Of a stretch of 15,633 bases of DNA, positions 1 through 8,114 are shown piece after piece. Below the pieces are notes generated by a model. It did not search any database, had not been told where the DNA came from, and saw only the letters and a list, made by a program, of their open reading frames with translations. The position numbers were made by a program, and so were the translations under genes. Numbering within the stretch: the stretch's first letter is position 1; every line of letters begins with the position of its first letter. The stretch lies in the NCBI GenBank assembly GCA_002328295.1, contig DCXE01000079.1, positions 1 to 15,633 on the forward strand, written 5' to 3'. Origin of the DNA: Candidatus Peribacter sp. UBA2144 (GTDB lineage Bacteria > Patescibacteriota > Gracilibacteria > Peribacterales > Peribacteraceae).

Positions 1-1
1 C

Positions 2-1108
2 GTACTAGGTGCCGGCGGAGGCGGATCAAACGCGGTCTCTCGCATGGTTGATTCCAAATTGCATGGAGTTGAATTTATTGCTGTGAATACCGATGTGCAG
101 GCCTTGTATCACAACCCATCACCAAAAAAAGTAACGATTGGAAGAGGTATTACGCGAGGCTTAGGTGCTGGTTCAAATCCTGACATTGGAAAAAAGGCGG
201 CCGAAGAAAGCAGTGAAGAGTTAAAATCAAATCTGGAAGGGATTGATATGCTTTTCGTGACAGCAGGGCTGGGAGGTGGCACAGGAAGTGGAGGAGTACC
301 TGTTATTGCGGAGCTCGCGAGGAGTATGGGAATTCTTACCGTTGGTGTAGTTACAAAACCATTTAGTTTTGAAGGACTTAAACGCAAGAAACAGGCAGAG
401 GAAGCTCTCGAGAATTTGCAGGGGAAGGTAGATACCCTTATTACCATTCCAAACGACAAGATTCTCTCCTTAATTGACAAGACCACTCCTCTCACAGAAG
501 CATTCGAGGTAGTAGATGAAGTTCTTAAGCACGCAATAGAAGGAATTTCTTCCCTCATCACAATTCATGGTCTTGTTAACGTCGACTTTGCTGACGTGAA
601 GGCAATAATGTCAGACGCAGGAACAGCATTGATGGGAATTGGATACGGAACAGGTGACAGCAGGGCAGCGGAAGCCGCAAGAGCAGCAGTTGATAGTCCT
701 CTCCTAGAGATGAAGATAGATGGGGCTAAGGGAGTTCTGTTCAATGTTACAGGCGGAACGGATCTTTCTATGTTCGAAGTAGATGAAGCAGCACGCATAA
801 TCACAGAAGCCGCTGATCCGGAAGCTAATGTAATATTTGGTGCAGTCATCGATGATAATTACACAGGACAGGTTAAATGTACTGTTGTTGCTACAGGATT
901 CGAGATGGCTCCCGACATGTCCGAAGCTGCAAGGTCCATACCATCGCTTCGCAACTTAGGAATGCCGAATCAAGAGAACTCACCTGACTCATTGCAGAAA
1001 GAAGAAGAGCCAGCTCCTCAATCCTTTGAAGCAAGGTCGACTGCGGTTGATTTGAATGAGGAGGAGTTGGAGGTACCTGCGTTTATGAGGAAGACGGTAT
1101 CTAAATAG
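2..1108 (+). CDS. ftsZ: Cell division protein FtsZ (5' end cut off by window edge)
   Basis: FtsZ is the tubulin-like GTPase that polymerises into the cytokinetic Z ring. The frame is open from base 2, so the first residues of the protein lie outside the window; the first internal ATG is at 44. Visible family features, in order: the N-terminal glycine-rich nucleotide-binding segment (LGAGGGGSNAVSRM), the tubulin signature GGGTGSGG, the T7-loop catalytic motif NVDFADVKAIM, and a C-terminal EELEVPAFMRK peptide that matches the conserved tail binding FtsA-type membrane tethers. An acidic variable linker precedes that tail. 368 residues are visible, close to normal length, so only a short N-terminus is missing. 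The gene ends in TAG and converges on dut; the gap between the two stop codons is entirely filled by a palindrome. Confidence 0.97.
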   Translation, partial: VLGAGGGGSNAVSRMVDSKLHGVEFIAVNTDVQALYHNPSPKKVTIGRGITRGLGAGSNPDIGKKAAEESSEELKSNLEGIDMLFVTAGLGGGTGSGGVPVIAELARSMGILTVGVVTKPFSFEGLKRKKQAEEALENLQGKVDTLITIPNDKILSLIDKTTPLTEAFEVVDEVLKHAIEGISSLITIHGLVNVDFADVKAIMSDAGTALMGIGYGTGDSRAAEAARAAVDSPLLEMKIDGAKGVLFNVTGGTDLSMFEVDEAARIITEAADPEANVIFGAVIDDNYTGQVKCTVVATGFEMAPDMSEAARSIPSLRNLGMPNQENSPDSLQKEEEPAPQSFEARSTAVDLNEEELEVPAFMRKTVSK

Positions 1109-1200
1109 AACTAACAACTTACAACACTCCGCCTGCGGCGGATTACAACTAACAACAGGTTTCTACCAGTTGTTGGTTGTTAGTTGTCAGTTGTTAGTTA
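1109..1200. repeat. Imperfect palindrome between ftsZ and dut; likely bidirectional 3'-end structure
   Basis: The left arm 1109-1125 (AACTAACAACTTACAAC) starts on the base after the ftsZ stop. It is complementary to 1183-1199 with one mismatch, and that right arm runs into the dut stop codon (1198-1200). Further ACAAC/AACAAC words on the left (1144-1156) face GTTGTTGGTTGTTAG on the right. A GC-rich mini-hairpin TCCGCC-TGC-GGCGGA (1128-1142) sits inside the left arm, between AACAC and TTACAAC. Its position between converging genes suggests it ends or protects both transcripts. There is no clear U-tract, so a classic intrinsic terminator is not claimed. Confidence 0.8.
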
Positions 1201-1626
1201 GCCAGTTGATCCAAACCCACCACGAGATTGAGTGCTATGAGTGGCGACCTCTGCCCAATCCGCTTTCTCGACTTTAACAATCAATCCCTGAGCAATTCTT
1301 TCTCCGCGTTTGATGACTACAGGGTTAGATGTAATGTTTTGAACCTGGACGAATATTTCATCTTCCGGTCCATGGTAATCCTCATCTATAACACCAAGAG
1401 AGTGCGGGCACACAAGACCTTTTTTTCTGGGGAGCGAAGAGCGGGGGAGTACGAGGAGTGCGTGTCCTTTGGGAACTTGAACTATTACGTTAGAAGGAAC
1501 CAGCCCGATCTGACCGGGTTCAATTAGCGTATCAACGCGAGTAATCAAATCGAAGCCGACTGAACCGCCTGTTTCATGGCGCGGCAGAGGAAGAGATTGG
1601 TCAATTCTTTGGATTGAAATCTGCAT
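1198..1626 (-). CDS. dut: Deoxyuridine 5'-triphosphate nucleotidohydrolase (dUTPase)
   Basis: Trimeric dUTPase hydrolyses dUTP to dUMP and pyrophosphate, keeping uracil out of DNA and supplying dUMP for dTMP synthesis. At 142 residues it has typical length. All five family motifs are readable: I, SVGFDL (22-27); II, PRSSL (61-65); III, GVIDEDYHG (78-86), with the uracil-discriminating Tyr and catalytic Asp region; IV, RIAQGLI (110-116); V, RGGFGSTG (135-142), the glycine-rich P-loop-like tail that closes over the nucleotide. The ATG at 1624-1626 is preceded by GGAG only one base away, so translation initiation is not classic. The gene lies 56 nt downstream of the giant minus-strand ORF and could be its operon partner. 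It converges on ftsZ. Confidence 0.95.
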   Translation of the reverse strand: MQISIQRIDQSLPLPRHETGGSVGFDLITRVDTLIEPGQIGLVPSNVIVQVPKGHALLVLPRSSLPRKKGLVCPHSLGVIDEDYHGPEDEIFVQVQNITSNPVVIKRGERIAQGLIVKVEKADWAEVATHSTQSRGGFGSTG

Positions 1627-1682
1627 GCTCCAATAATCAATGATGAATCGAACTAAATCAATCTAATATTCTACTATTCCAT

Positions 1683-4600
1683 CTATGCGGCCGGGGCAAG
1701 CGATTCCTGATATGCCCTTTGCATATCTGCAACGCTGGAGCCAGCCGTAACGTCGTCGCTTACAAATCTGCAACCACCAGTTTCTTTTCCGTATTTATCC
1801 AATATTCCAAGTAGTTTAGTTGGATCATCGCGAGCAACTCTGCGAAGTTCTTCCATGAATGGTTCTATGGCATTGTGAATGTTATCAGCAAGCTCTTGAT
1901 TGTTCATATTTCTGTGGTAACTGTCTGCACCGATACCAGCTGTGAAGTTATCTGCATCAACTTCATTATTTGCATGCCTGTTTCTATTATTAATCTTTGC
2001 CCAATCTATTCCGTCAATATTCGCGATTTCTGCTGTGAATCCGTTTAGATTATTTCTATATTCTGAAACCTTTGTAGTTTTTCCGTAAACGGGACATGTT
2101 TGCTCAATTTCAGACTGTCCCAGTTCCGGTCTTTGCCCCTCGTCGTCAAAACCGTTTCGAGTTAGGATATTATCCGACAAGATGTAAGAACCAATGGTAT
2201 TAACAAGGTCGTCTATATCTGCATCCGAAAAACGATTTCCATTATCCATTTCTGCAAGAGCGGCCATGGCTTTAAGCTTCATAGAGAATCCTACATAACT
2301 GTTTTTTACAGCTTCGACAGAAAGCTTGAGTCTTCGTCCTCCTGCCATTTTGTACCAGTCATCTACTTGGTTGTGGTCAAGCTCCGGCAAGAAGTATGGA
2401 ATATCATCATGATCGATTTTATCTCCCATTTTGCTTTGCGCTTTTCGTAGACGTTCTTTAACCGCTCCCTCGCGTGCAATCTCCAGACGAACGAACATTG
2501 TGGTTTTTAGCCCCGGTTTATATGTATCTTGCCCGTCCTTTTTTTCAATAAGGCGTTGTGCAAGCGCTTTCATGTATGCGGGATCATTATTCTTTTGATA
2601 GAAATAGTCGATGAATGGGAAGGTCATAAGAACTCCTCCTCCGTCACCCGCAAGAACGCGAAGCCTGTCGATTGAAAGCAGGCCTTCGGCAACTCCTCGA
2701 ATTAGGTAATAGAATTTGCCTTCCATGGACATTTTTCCCTCTCTTATTGCATAATGGACAACCTCTTCGTACAAATGAGGGTTAACGCGCTCTTTTCCGG
2801 GGCGATTTTCTACCCAGTCTTTTAGCATAGTCTCCAACTTATCACCCATTGAGTCCAGGTTTGCGAGCTGGTCTACTTTTGGAGTAAATTTATCTTTTTC
2901 ACCTTTAATTCCCGCATCGTTAGCTCTTTTCAAGTTATTGAAAAGATCATTATCATCCCAAATATCAGTTATCAATCTTTCCAACCAATCGTCTCTGAGT
3001 AAATCGTCATTCATACATGGTTCAATCGGCATTCTGAATCTGGAGAGCATATTCAGTTTTTTCCATAAAGCATCATCATTCCAGTCCAGTCGTCCTCGCT
3101 CAGTAAGCTCCTCGAATAGCGCCTTGATTTCATCCTTGTTCCTGACGCTTGGTTTAGCAAGGCGTGCCAATAGTTTGTAGCTATCAACGTTTTTAAACGC
3201 ATCACGCCATTGTCGCACTTCTTCCAGCTCAGCATTTTGATCTCGGCGATTAAACTCATGCTTAAGGCGTCCTACCATTGGGATCCCATCAGGAATCCAG
3301 CCTGTTAAGCCTGCTCCCATTCTTGCTCGCACAAGTTCTCCGCGCCTGTTCCAGAGCCTCATCCAGTCTTCACCAATATTCTTTCCCATTACCCAAATGT
3401 CCATTATCGAAGCAAATTGTATATCTCCTGTTCTCCACATCGTTAACAAGTCTTTCTTTTCTGCTTTGGTAGAGTTTACAGCTTCCATCTCTTGCTTCCT
3501 CATTTCTGTTAGGAATCCATTCCACTGTTCCCAGCGCTCTTTGAAGAGCTTCAGGTTGCCTTCAATTTTGGATTTGTTTGTTGAATCTCTGAATCCGCCT
3601 TCCTCAAGAGGTTTATCAATCTCTTCCTCAAAGAACTTCTTCATATCCTCGTAGTCTTGTTGCACTGTCACAAGTGGTACTCCGCCTCTGTAAGAAATAA
3701 TATTGTGCGGAGGAATTGTCATATCTCCGAATCCGGGATGCTTGTCTATGTATTCAGAAATTGTGTGAAGATGAGCTTTGCATTCTCTTATCTCCTGGTT
3801 GATGTCGACTGCTCTATCCGGAGTGGGGGGTTGGGCATTGTTTGCGTTGTTTGCAAACATGCTTGTTGCCTTAAGCGCCCTTGTTCCGGATTGCATTTCA
3901 TAAGGTGTTTGCAAAGATTCAGATGGTGCAAATATTGCATCCATTGCTTCGAATAATGCTCTATCTTCTTCGAACTGTAGATCAGCACGTCCGGCTGCAA
4001 CCCAAGATGAATATTTGCACAGAAGTTCATCAGTCAGATAGTCTCTGAATCTTGGATCATTTGAACCGACAGGTATTTGCCATCTTCCCGCTTGCGCTTC
4101 TAATAGTTCAGTAAATTTCTGCGGACCTGCGCTAGTTGTTACATTTTCATCGGAAAAGAGAGTATATGTTTGCGTAAGAAGTCCTGCCAAAATTCCCGGT
4201 TTTCTAGTTAGTATGTCCAGAATTGCATGTCCCTTTTCATGAGCAAGTGTAGTAGCTTCAACAGTTGTACGATTTGGCAAACCGGATAAAGCTTCATCGT
4301 TCAGATATACTGTTCCTTCATTAAGGTTATAACAACCGTATATGTCGTCGCCTTCTGCATCTGATTTTGAATCAAAAGTAGCTTGGTCAACATTGCGAAT
4401 CTCAATTGCAGTAATTTGCCTGTGACAATCTTCAAGTGTGCTAACAATCCATTGACCGATTGCAACACTTTCCTTATCCGATCTCATCAGTAGCCCCTCG
4501 GCTTTATCAATTTGTTCTTGAAGACCACTAGTTACTTGAAGTGTTTGTGTGATTGTGTGATCCAACTCAGAGCAAAGCCGTCCGCCCGGTAACAATTTTT

Positions 4601-6440
4601 CTGAAATTACATTTAGTCTTTGATTCAAAACATCATTGCTTTCAAGATCACTTTCCATTGCTTGTTCAAACTGTTCACGGCCGACAAGTAATTGTGAAAC
4701 TGACTCAGGCTGTTCGAGCATTCTAAGAGTTTGATCAATCTCTGAGAGATTGGGTGTCATCATGTATATAGTCGAATGATCTTCCACAGTAGGATTCCCA
4801 TCTCTTACTCTTCGAGCAGTAGCTAACACATCCTCAACTTTGCCTTCGGGCATAATGGCCTTTAGTACTTCAATAGCGCTACCTTCTTGTGCAGCATCAG
4901 CCGATTCCCACCGTTCCAATATTTGAGGTAAGAGCAGCATTGCTCGTGCGTGGTCCTCGCGCTCGGATTCCAATTGTAAAAATAGCCAACCTTCAGGAGA
5001 TACCTCCATTCCGTGTGGATAGGGCATGAACCTCTCATATTCTTCTTCCGTAATTCGGCCTTGTTCTACTGCTACATCGAATCTAGTTTTGATATTTTCC
5101 TGATTAATACTTCTGTGAATGCGTCTGATACGATCGTTATTAGATTTTGCTTCCTGGAGATACCCATCCACAGGTTTGCCATCGGCATCTACCGGCTCAA
5201 GTGCATTTCTCGTACCAATTGCCGGATCTTCCTCAACACGCCTTAAGACCGTTCCGAGTTGCCCTTCCAAGTTAGCCTTAAGATGAAGTGCTGCTTCGGG
5301 ACTCACTCCCATTCGCTCAAAGAAAGATTCTGGATTATCTACATCTAGATTCTCCATAGCCGCGTTGCCGACTTGCTGAAGTTTTTGTAACGCGAATTCA
5401 GCATCGTTTTGCTGAAGCGCATCAAGTAGTTTTCTAAGTTCTGCGCTTTCCTGCTCTAGTTTTTCGAGAGTAACTTCCGAAGCCTCTTTTTCTTTGGCCT
5501 TGCCCCAAGGCATATGGTTCATGGTTGTCTTCCATGCACGAGTTGCCTTATCCCATCTGTTTTGTATGCGTTTGATTATGCTTTTGTTGCTTTCTCCTAT
5601 GTGTTCGTTAAGTTCAATGTAGTGATCAACCTCCATCGGATCCATTCCAAAGAAATTGCAGACTTCATCAAAATTGCCAGGATCATTCATCCATTCGCCA
5701 AAACTTGAACCGTCTGCTTCAAGTTGAATTTTCTTTGCCTGAATTTGATCGTAGTCGATGCTGGGGAGAGGCCCGAGTGTTTCTTCGGCTGTCCTTAAGT
5801 CTTCTTTTACCTGTTCGATCGAAGTCTCGTAGTCGTTGCAGAGTTTCCATGTTGAATAAGGTTCCCGCAGTACATCCTGCACCAAGGGTTCAAGCTGATT
5901 AATAATTATTAATCGATCTTCTTCTTCGCATTCATGCAAATGTTTTTTGAGGTCGAATACAGTTGCACCTGCCCAGAGCCATCTGTCCATTTGGTCCTTG
6001 AGCCAGTTTTCCTGATCAAAGCTTAGATAGTCAGCCGACAGCAGAACGTCTGTTACGACAGGGGACTCCAAGATCTGCTCTGGAGCATTTGATATCAGTT
6101 CTGGAGCTTCTGATAATATTTTGGATCGGGTCTTTTCAACGATATCTATTGGATGTCTCTGGCTAGCTTCGGCGATTCGTTCTGTACTTGCCTCAGCTCC
6201 TTGCTCAGCAAGTTCTCCGGCTTCAGTATCCGGAGGCGGCTTTTGGTCATCATCATTTTGCTGATCCCCATCATTTTCAGTGGCAAAAAAGCAAAGACGC
6301 TTTTCTTTGATTGGATTTGGATACCACGAATCTGCTCCGCCGACGTAATCGGGGGAGTTCACTGCAATGCGCCCAACGCGCAAACTGCGCATTGGGTTAC
6401 AGTTTACTAATTCGAATAATCTTGTCAAATAGTTTTTCAT
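1683..6440 (-). CDS. Giant 1585-residue protein with internal HExxH metalloprotease motif; function unknown
   Basis: The overall family is not recognised. The best clue is TLAHEKGHAILDIL, an HExxH zinc-peptidase motif at residues 734-738. It is preceded by a strand-rich stretch (EGTVYLNDEALSG) that resembles the region before HExxH in several small bacterial metallopeptidases. A candidate third ligand is Glu805 in TDELLCKY, but that is a guess. The N-terminal 100 residues are acidic and low-complexity (runs of D, Q and P), and residues about 313-360 look like a coiled coil. The rest is charged, helical and Trp-rich, with no signal peptide or membrane segment seen, so it is probably cytoplasmic. 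The start is uncertain: the ATG at 6440 overlaps the upstream gene by 44 bp, while Met17 (ATG at 6392) begins four bases after that gene's stop and would suit translational coupling. Neither start has a Shine-Dalgarno sequence. Confidence 0.8.
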   Translation of the reverse strand: MKNYLTRLFELVNCNPMRSLRVGRIAVNSPDYVGGADSWYPNPIKEKRLCFFATENDGDQQNDDDQKPPPDTEAGELAEQGAEASTERIAEASQRHPIDIVEKTRSKILSEAPELISNAPEQILESPVVTDVLLSADYLSFDQENWLKDQMDRWLWAGATVFDLKKHLHECEEEDRLIIINQLEPLVQDVLREPYSTWKLCNDYETSIEQVKEDLRTAEETLGPLPSIDYDQIQAKKIQLEADGSSFGEWMNDPGNFDEVCNFFGMDPMEVDHYIELNEHIGESNKSIIKRIQNRWDKATRAWKTTMNHMPWGKAKEKEASEVTLEKLEQESAELRKLLDALQQNDAEFALQKLQQVGNAAMENLDVDNPESFFERMGVSPEAALHLKANLEGQLGTVLRRVEEDPAIGTRNALEPVDADGKPVDGYLQEAKSNNDRIRRIHRSINQENIKTRFDVAVEQGRITEEEYERFMPYPHGMEVSPEGWLFLQLESEREDHARAMLLLPQILERWESADAAQEGSAIEVLKAIMPEGKVEDVLATARRVRDGNPTVEDHSTIYMMTPNLSEIDQTLRMLEQPESVSQLLVGREQFEQAMESDLESNDVLNQRLNVISEKLLPGGRLCSELDHTITQTLQVTSGLQEQIDKAEGLLMRSDKESVAIGQWIVSTLEDCHRQITAIEIRNVDQATFDSKSDAEGDDIYGCYNLNEGTVYLNDEALSGLPNRTTVEATTLAHEKGHAILDILTRKPGILAGLLTQTYTLFSDENVTTSAGPQKFTELLEAQAGRWQIPVGSNDPRFRDYLTDELLCKYSSWVAAGRADLQFEEDRALFEAMDAIFAPSESLQTPYEMQSGTRALKATSMFANNANNAQPPTPDRAVDINQEIRECKAHLHTISEYIDKHPGFGDMTIPPHNIISYRGGVPLVTVQQDYEDMKKFFEEEIDKPLEEGGFRDSTNKSKIEGNLKLFKERWEQWNGFLTEMRKQEMEAVNSTKAEKKDLLTMWRTGDIQFASIMDIWVMGKNIGEDWMRLWNRRGELVRARMGAGLTGWIPDGIPMVGRLKHEFNRRDQNAELEEVRQWRDAFKNVDSYKLLARLAKPSVRNKDEIKALFEELTERGRLDWNDDALWKKLNMLSRFRMPIEPCMNDDLLRDDWLERLITDIWDDNDLFNNLKRANDAGIKGEKDKFTPKVDQLANLDSMGDKLETMLKDWVENRPGKERVNPHLYEEVVHYAIREGKMSMEGKFYYLIRGVAEGLLSIDRLRVLAGDGGGVLMTFPFIDYFYQKNNDPAYMKALAQRLIEKKDGQDTYKPGLKTTMFVRLEIAREGAVKERLRKAQSKMGDKIDHDDIPYFLPELDHNQVDDWYKMAGGRRLKLSVEAVKNSYVGFSMKLKAMAALAEMDNGNRFSDADIDDLVNTIGSYILSDNILTRNGFDDEGQRPELGQSEIEQTCPVYGKTTKVSEYRNNLNGFTAEIANIDGIDWAKINNRNRHANNEVDADNFTAGIGADSYHRNMNNQELADNIHNAIEPFMEELRRVARDDPTKLLGILDKYGKETGGCRFVSDDVTAGSSVADMQRAYQESLAPAA

Positions 6441-6918
6441 GTTTGTCTGTAAGTTCAGGAGTGAATTGCGCGAGCAATCCTCTAATATTCTCTGAATCCA
6501 TATTTTGTATAGAGACAGAGATTTCGATTCCGAATTTGGCGTTTCTTTCTATGTGCAACTCTTGAAAATCTTTGTGTTTAAGAACCCAAAATCCCTTAAT
6601 CGATGACCATGGAATAAATTCCTCTCCAAACTGAAACCCAAGCTGTTTTATACTCATTGCAATCTGCTTAGGCTTTTTTCTATGAAGTATTACGTACAAT
6701 CCTCCGGAGACAAAGAGTAGAAACGTAAAACTCCACGATTTGGTAGCAACGCTATATACAATTAGCATAAATGCCACTATTGCCGCGAGTATGTACCAGA
6801 GCAAGGTTCTCTGATGCTCCTGTCGATTAGAAGATGTCCAGGAGAGAAGTACCTTATCCTCAATGAGAGGTACGTTTTGCTGGTCCTTCTGAGGTTCTTT
6901 TGATGGAGGTGTTTCCAT
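6397..6918 (-). CDS. Small membrane protein with two TM helices and a cytoplasmic PH-like domain
   Basis: This 173-residue protein is of unknown function. A polar, Pro/Gln-rich N-terminus (1-38) is followed by two closely spaced hydrophobic segments (about 39-59 and 62-79), a basic stop (HRKKPK), and a soluble domain of about 90 residues. The domain pattern (GFQFGEEFIPWSSIKGFWVL, then alternating strands and a terminal helix) resembles the membrane-anchored PH-like families (DUF304/DUF5673 type) common in CPR genomes. That match is from memory of the pattern, not from a search. It is the first gene after a good -10 box and is coupled to the giant metalloprotease-like ORF, so the two products may act together at the membrane. 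Confidence 0.8.
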   Translation of the reverse strand: METPPSKEPQKDQQNVPLIEDKVLLSWTSSNRQEHQRTLLWYILAAIVAFMLIVYSVATKSWSFTFLLFVSGGLYVILHRKKPKQIAMSIKQLGFQFGEEFIPWSSIKGFWVLKHKDFQELHIERNAKFGIEISVSIQNMDSENIRGLLAQFTPELTDKHEKLFDKIIRISKL

Positions 6919-6944
6919 GGTTTTTGGGTGTAATAAATCCTTAT

Positions 6945-6950
6945 ATTATA
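6945..6950 (-). promoter_or_regulatory. -10 box (TATAAT) for the minus-strand membrane protein / giant ORF / dut block
   Basis: Read on the minus strand, a perfect TATAAT lies 26 bases before the ATG at 6918, predicting a start site near 6938 and a leader of about 20 nt. No good TTGACA-like -35 lies 16-18 bp upstream, so assignment rests on the -10 and its position. The stretch from 6951 to 7049 otherwise shows nothing clear. Confidence 0.5.
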
Positions 6951-7049
6951 GCCTAAAAAGCGACTTTTATCCGCTTTGAGAGGTTGTGTAAAAGCGTATA
7001 TTATTGTGAAGTTGCATAAGTGCAAATTATTGGGAGAAATGGGGAAACA

Positions 7050-7187
7050 GTTGACAATTAACACGGGCGCTACGCGCCCTTTTGACAATTAACAATTGAT
7101 TTCCAGTTATCAGGCAAAGCGAAGTAGTTAATTGTTAAAAGCGAAGACTTGCAAAGCAAGTCTGAGCGTGTCAATTGTCAATTGTTG
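7050..7187. repeat. Nested imperfect palindrome downstream of comF
   Basis: The arms are built from CAATTGAC/AATTAAC words. The left arm is TTGACAATTAACAC, then the perfect mini-hairpin GGGCGC-TAC-GCGCCC (7065-7079), then TTTTGACAATTAACAATTG. The right arm, read as reverse complement, is CAACAATTGACAATTGACAC, then a different mini-hairpin (GACTTGC-TTT-GCAAGTC; plus strand 7146-7162), then TTTTAACAATTAAC. Both arms therefore carry a GC-rich insert between the same flanks (GACAATTRACAC and TTTTRACAATTAAC). The palindrome sits just past the comF stop (7192-7194) and may form the comF 3' end. Confidence 0.75.
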
Positions 7188-7191
7188 ATCG

Positions 7192-7821
7192 TTATCCATG
7201 CGCAATTACCCACCCCTCAACCCTCTCAACTCCAGCCTCCTTCAAAGCTTTCGCACACTCATCAAGTGTGGCTCCGGTTGTAGATAGGTCATCAATCAAA
7301 ATCACATGCGAAGGGAGCAATTTAGATTTAACTCTGAAAGCACCTTTTAGAGCAGTCAGACGTTCGGATTTTTTTCTTTTCATCTGATGCCCGGTTGGCC
7401 TAGTTCTTTTGAGCAGATTCATAGAGTGAATTCTGCATTTTTGAGCTAAGAGTTCAGACAAAAGTTTTGATTGATTAAAACCGCGAGAAAAAAGTCTGCT
7501 CCAATGAAGCGGGACAGGACAAAGAACTGTGTGCCCAAGGTCAGGACTATTTTTAAGCATTATTTCTGTCATATCTTTTGCAAGTATCCTGATTCTTTTG
7601 TATTTGAATGTGTGAATTGCTTTGTGGAGTAGGGGACTTCTTTCATAAGAGCTCCCGGCATAAATTGTATCGATGAAATCAAGACCTCTTTCTCTAAGCC
7701 TTTCCTCATCCTCGGTAACGGGCTTAAACATCAGCCTTTTTTTCTCATGTTCTGTGATCCACTTGCCGGATTTTCCGGAAAGAGATTTGCGCGGGAAGAA
7801 GAGATCGATGGCTGTAGGCAT
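7192..7821 (-). CDS. comF: ComF family phosphoribosyltransferase-like protein
   Basis: ComF/GntX proteins have a type I PRTase fold. In transformable bacteria ComF is needed for DNA uptake; its reaction is unsettled. The start chosen is the ATG at 7821, because MPTAIDLFFP matches the usual ComF N-terminus; the open frame extends to a TTG at 7863. This gives 209 residues. Motifs: CPVPLHWSRLFSRGFNQSKLLSE (split across 101-106 and 107-123) and the PRPP-binding loop VILIDDLSTTGATL (173-186). The N-terminal zinc knuckle (CxxC...CxxC) normally present is missing: the region reads PRKSLSGKSGKWITEH, with Ser/Thr where Cys would be. Many CPR bacteria keep comF with type IV pilus genes, but no other competence gene is in this window. 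Confidence 0.9.
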   Translation of the reverse strand: MPTAIDLFFPRKSLSGKSGKWITEHEKKRLMFKPVTEDEERLRERGLDFIDTIYAGSSYERSPLLHKAIHTFKYKRIRILAKDMTEIMLKNSPDLGHTVLCPVPLHWSRLFSRGFNQSKLLSELLAQKCRIHSMNLLKRTRPTGHQMKRKKSERLTALKGAFRVKSKLLPSHVILIDDLSTTGATLDECAKALKEAGVERVEGWVIAHG

Positions 7822-7963
7822 GGTGGGGGATAGTACTACATTTGAAAGAGAAAAAAGAGGCAAAAGAGTTAAAAGAGAAACAAGTTACACAGAAAAACTA
7901 GAGCAGGCCTTTTGTGTTTTGTTGGGCTCTTCGATTCGCTTATTGTATTTGCTCACTCAGAGT

Positions 7964-8039
7964 CATTCGACTCACTAAGCCGTGGCCCGAGACCGAAGGT
8001 CGAGGACCATGAGCGAGCGCCGAAGGCGCGAGTCGAATG
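7964..8039. repeat. Palindrome with paired GAA-loop mini-hairpins at the 3' end of tRNA-Val
   Basis: Outer arms CATTCGACTC (7964-7973) and GAGTCGAATG (8030-8039) are perfectly complementary. Inside are two short hairpins with the same GAA loop: GACC-GAA-GGTC (7991-8001) and GCGCC-GAA-GGCGC (8017-8029). The right outer arm runs into the encoded CCA end of the tRNA. On the minus strand this lies directly downstream of the tRNA and could act in 3'-end formation. Bases 7822-7963, between this and the comF start, show nothing further that I can support. Confidence 0.7.
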
Positions 8040-8114
8040 GTGGGCAGTACTGGGGTCGAACCAGTGACCTCCGCGATGTCAACGCGACGCTCTAACCAAC
8101 TGAGCTAACTGCCC
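8038..8114 (-). tRNA. tRNA-Val (anticodon GAC), CCA encoded
   Basis: The complement folds into a full cloverleaf. The acceptor stem is GGGCAGT/ACTGCCC, the D stem GCTC/GAGC, the anticodon stem TCGCG/CGCGG with loop TTGACAT (anticodon GAC, reading GTC and GTT), and the T stem ACTGG/CCAGT with loop TTCGACC. The discriminator base is A, and CCA is encoded at 8038-8040. All stems pair, with one T-G wobble at the top of the anticodon stem. Confidence 0.96.

Noticed and set aside
1228..1527. Plus-strand open frame opposite dut
   Set aside because: It is the complement shadow of a dUTPase with all five motifs intact.
3657..3956. Cys-rich plus-strand frame inside the giant ORF
   Set aside because: Antisense shadow; the minus-strand frame is open for 1585 codons with normal protein composition.
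7673..7978. Plus-strand 101-codon frame opposite and beyond comF
   Set aside because: Low-complexity Ser/Leu-rich shadow of comF with no start signal; it runs into the palindrome next to the tRNA.
7192..8114. Horizontal island at the tRNA gene
   Set aside because: There is no integrase, no 3'-end att duplication and no foreign-looking genes; neighbours are housekeeping.
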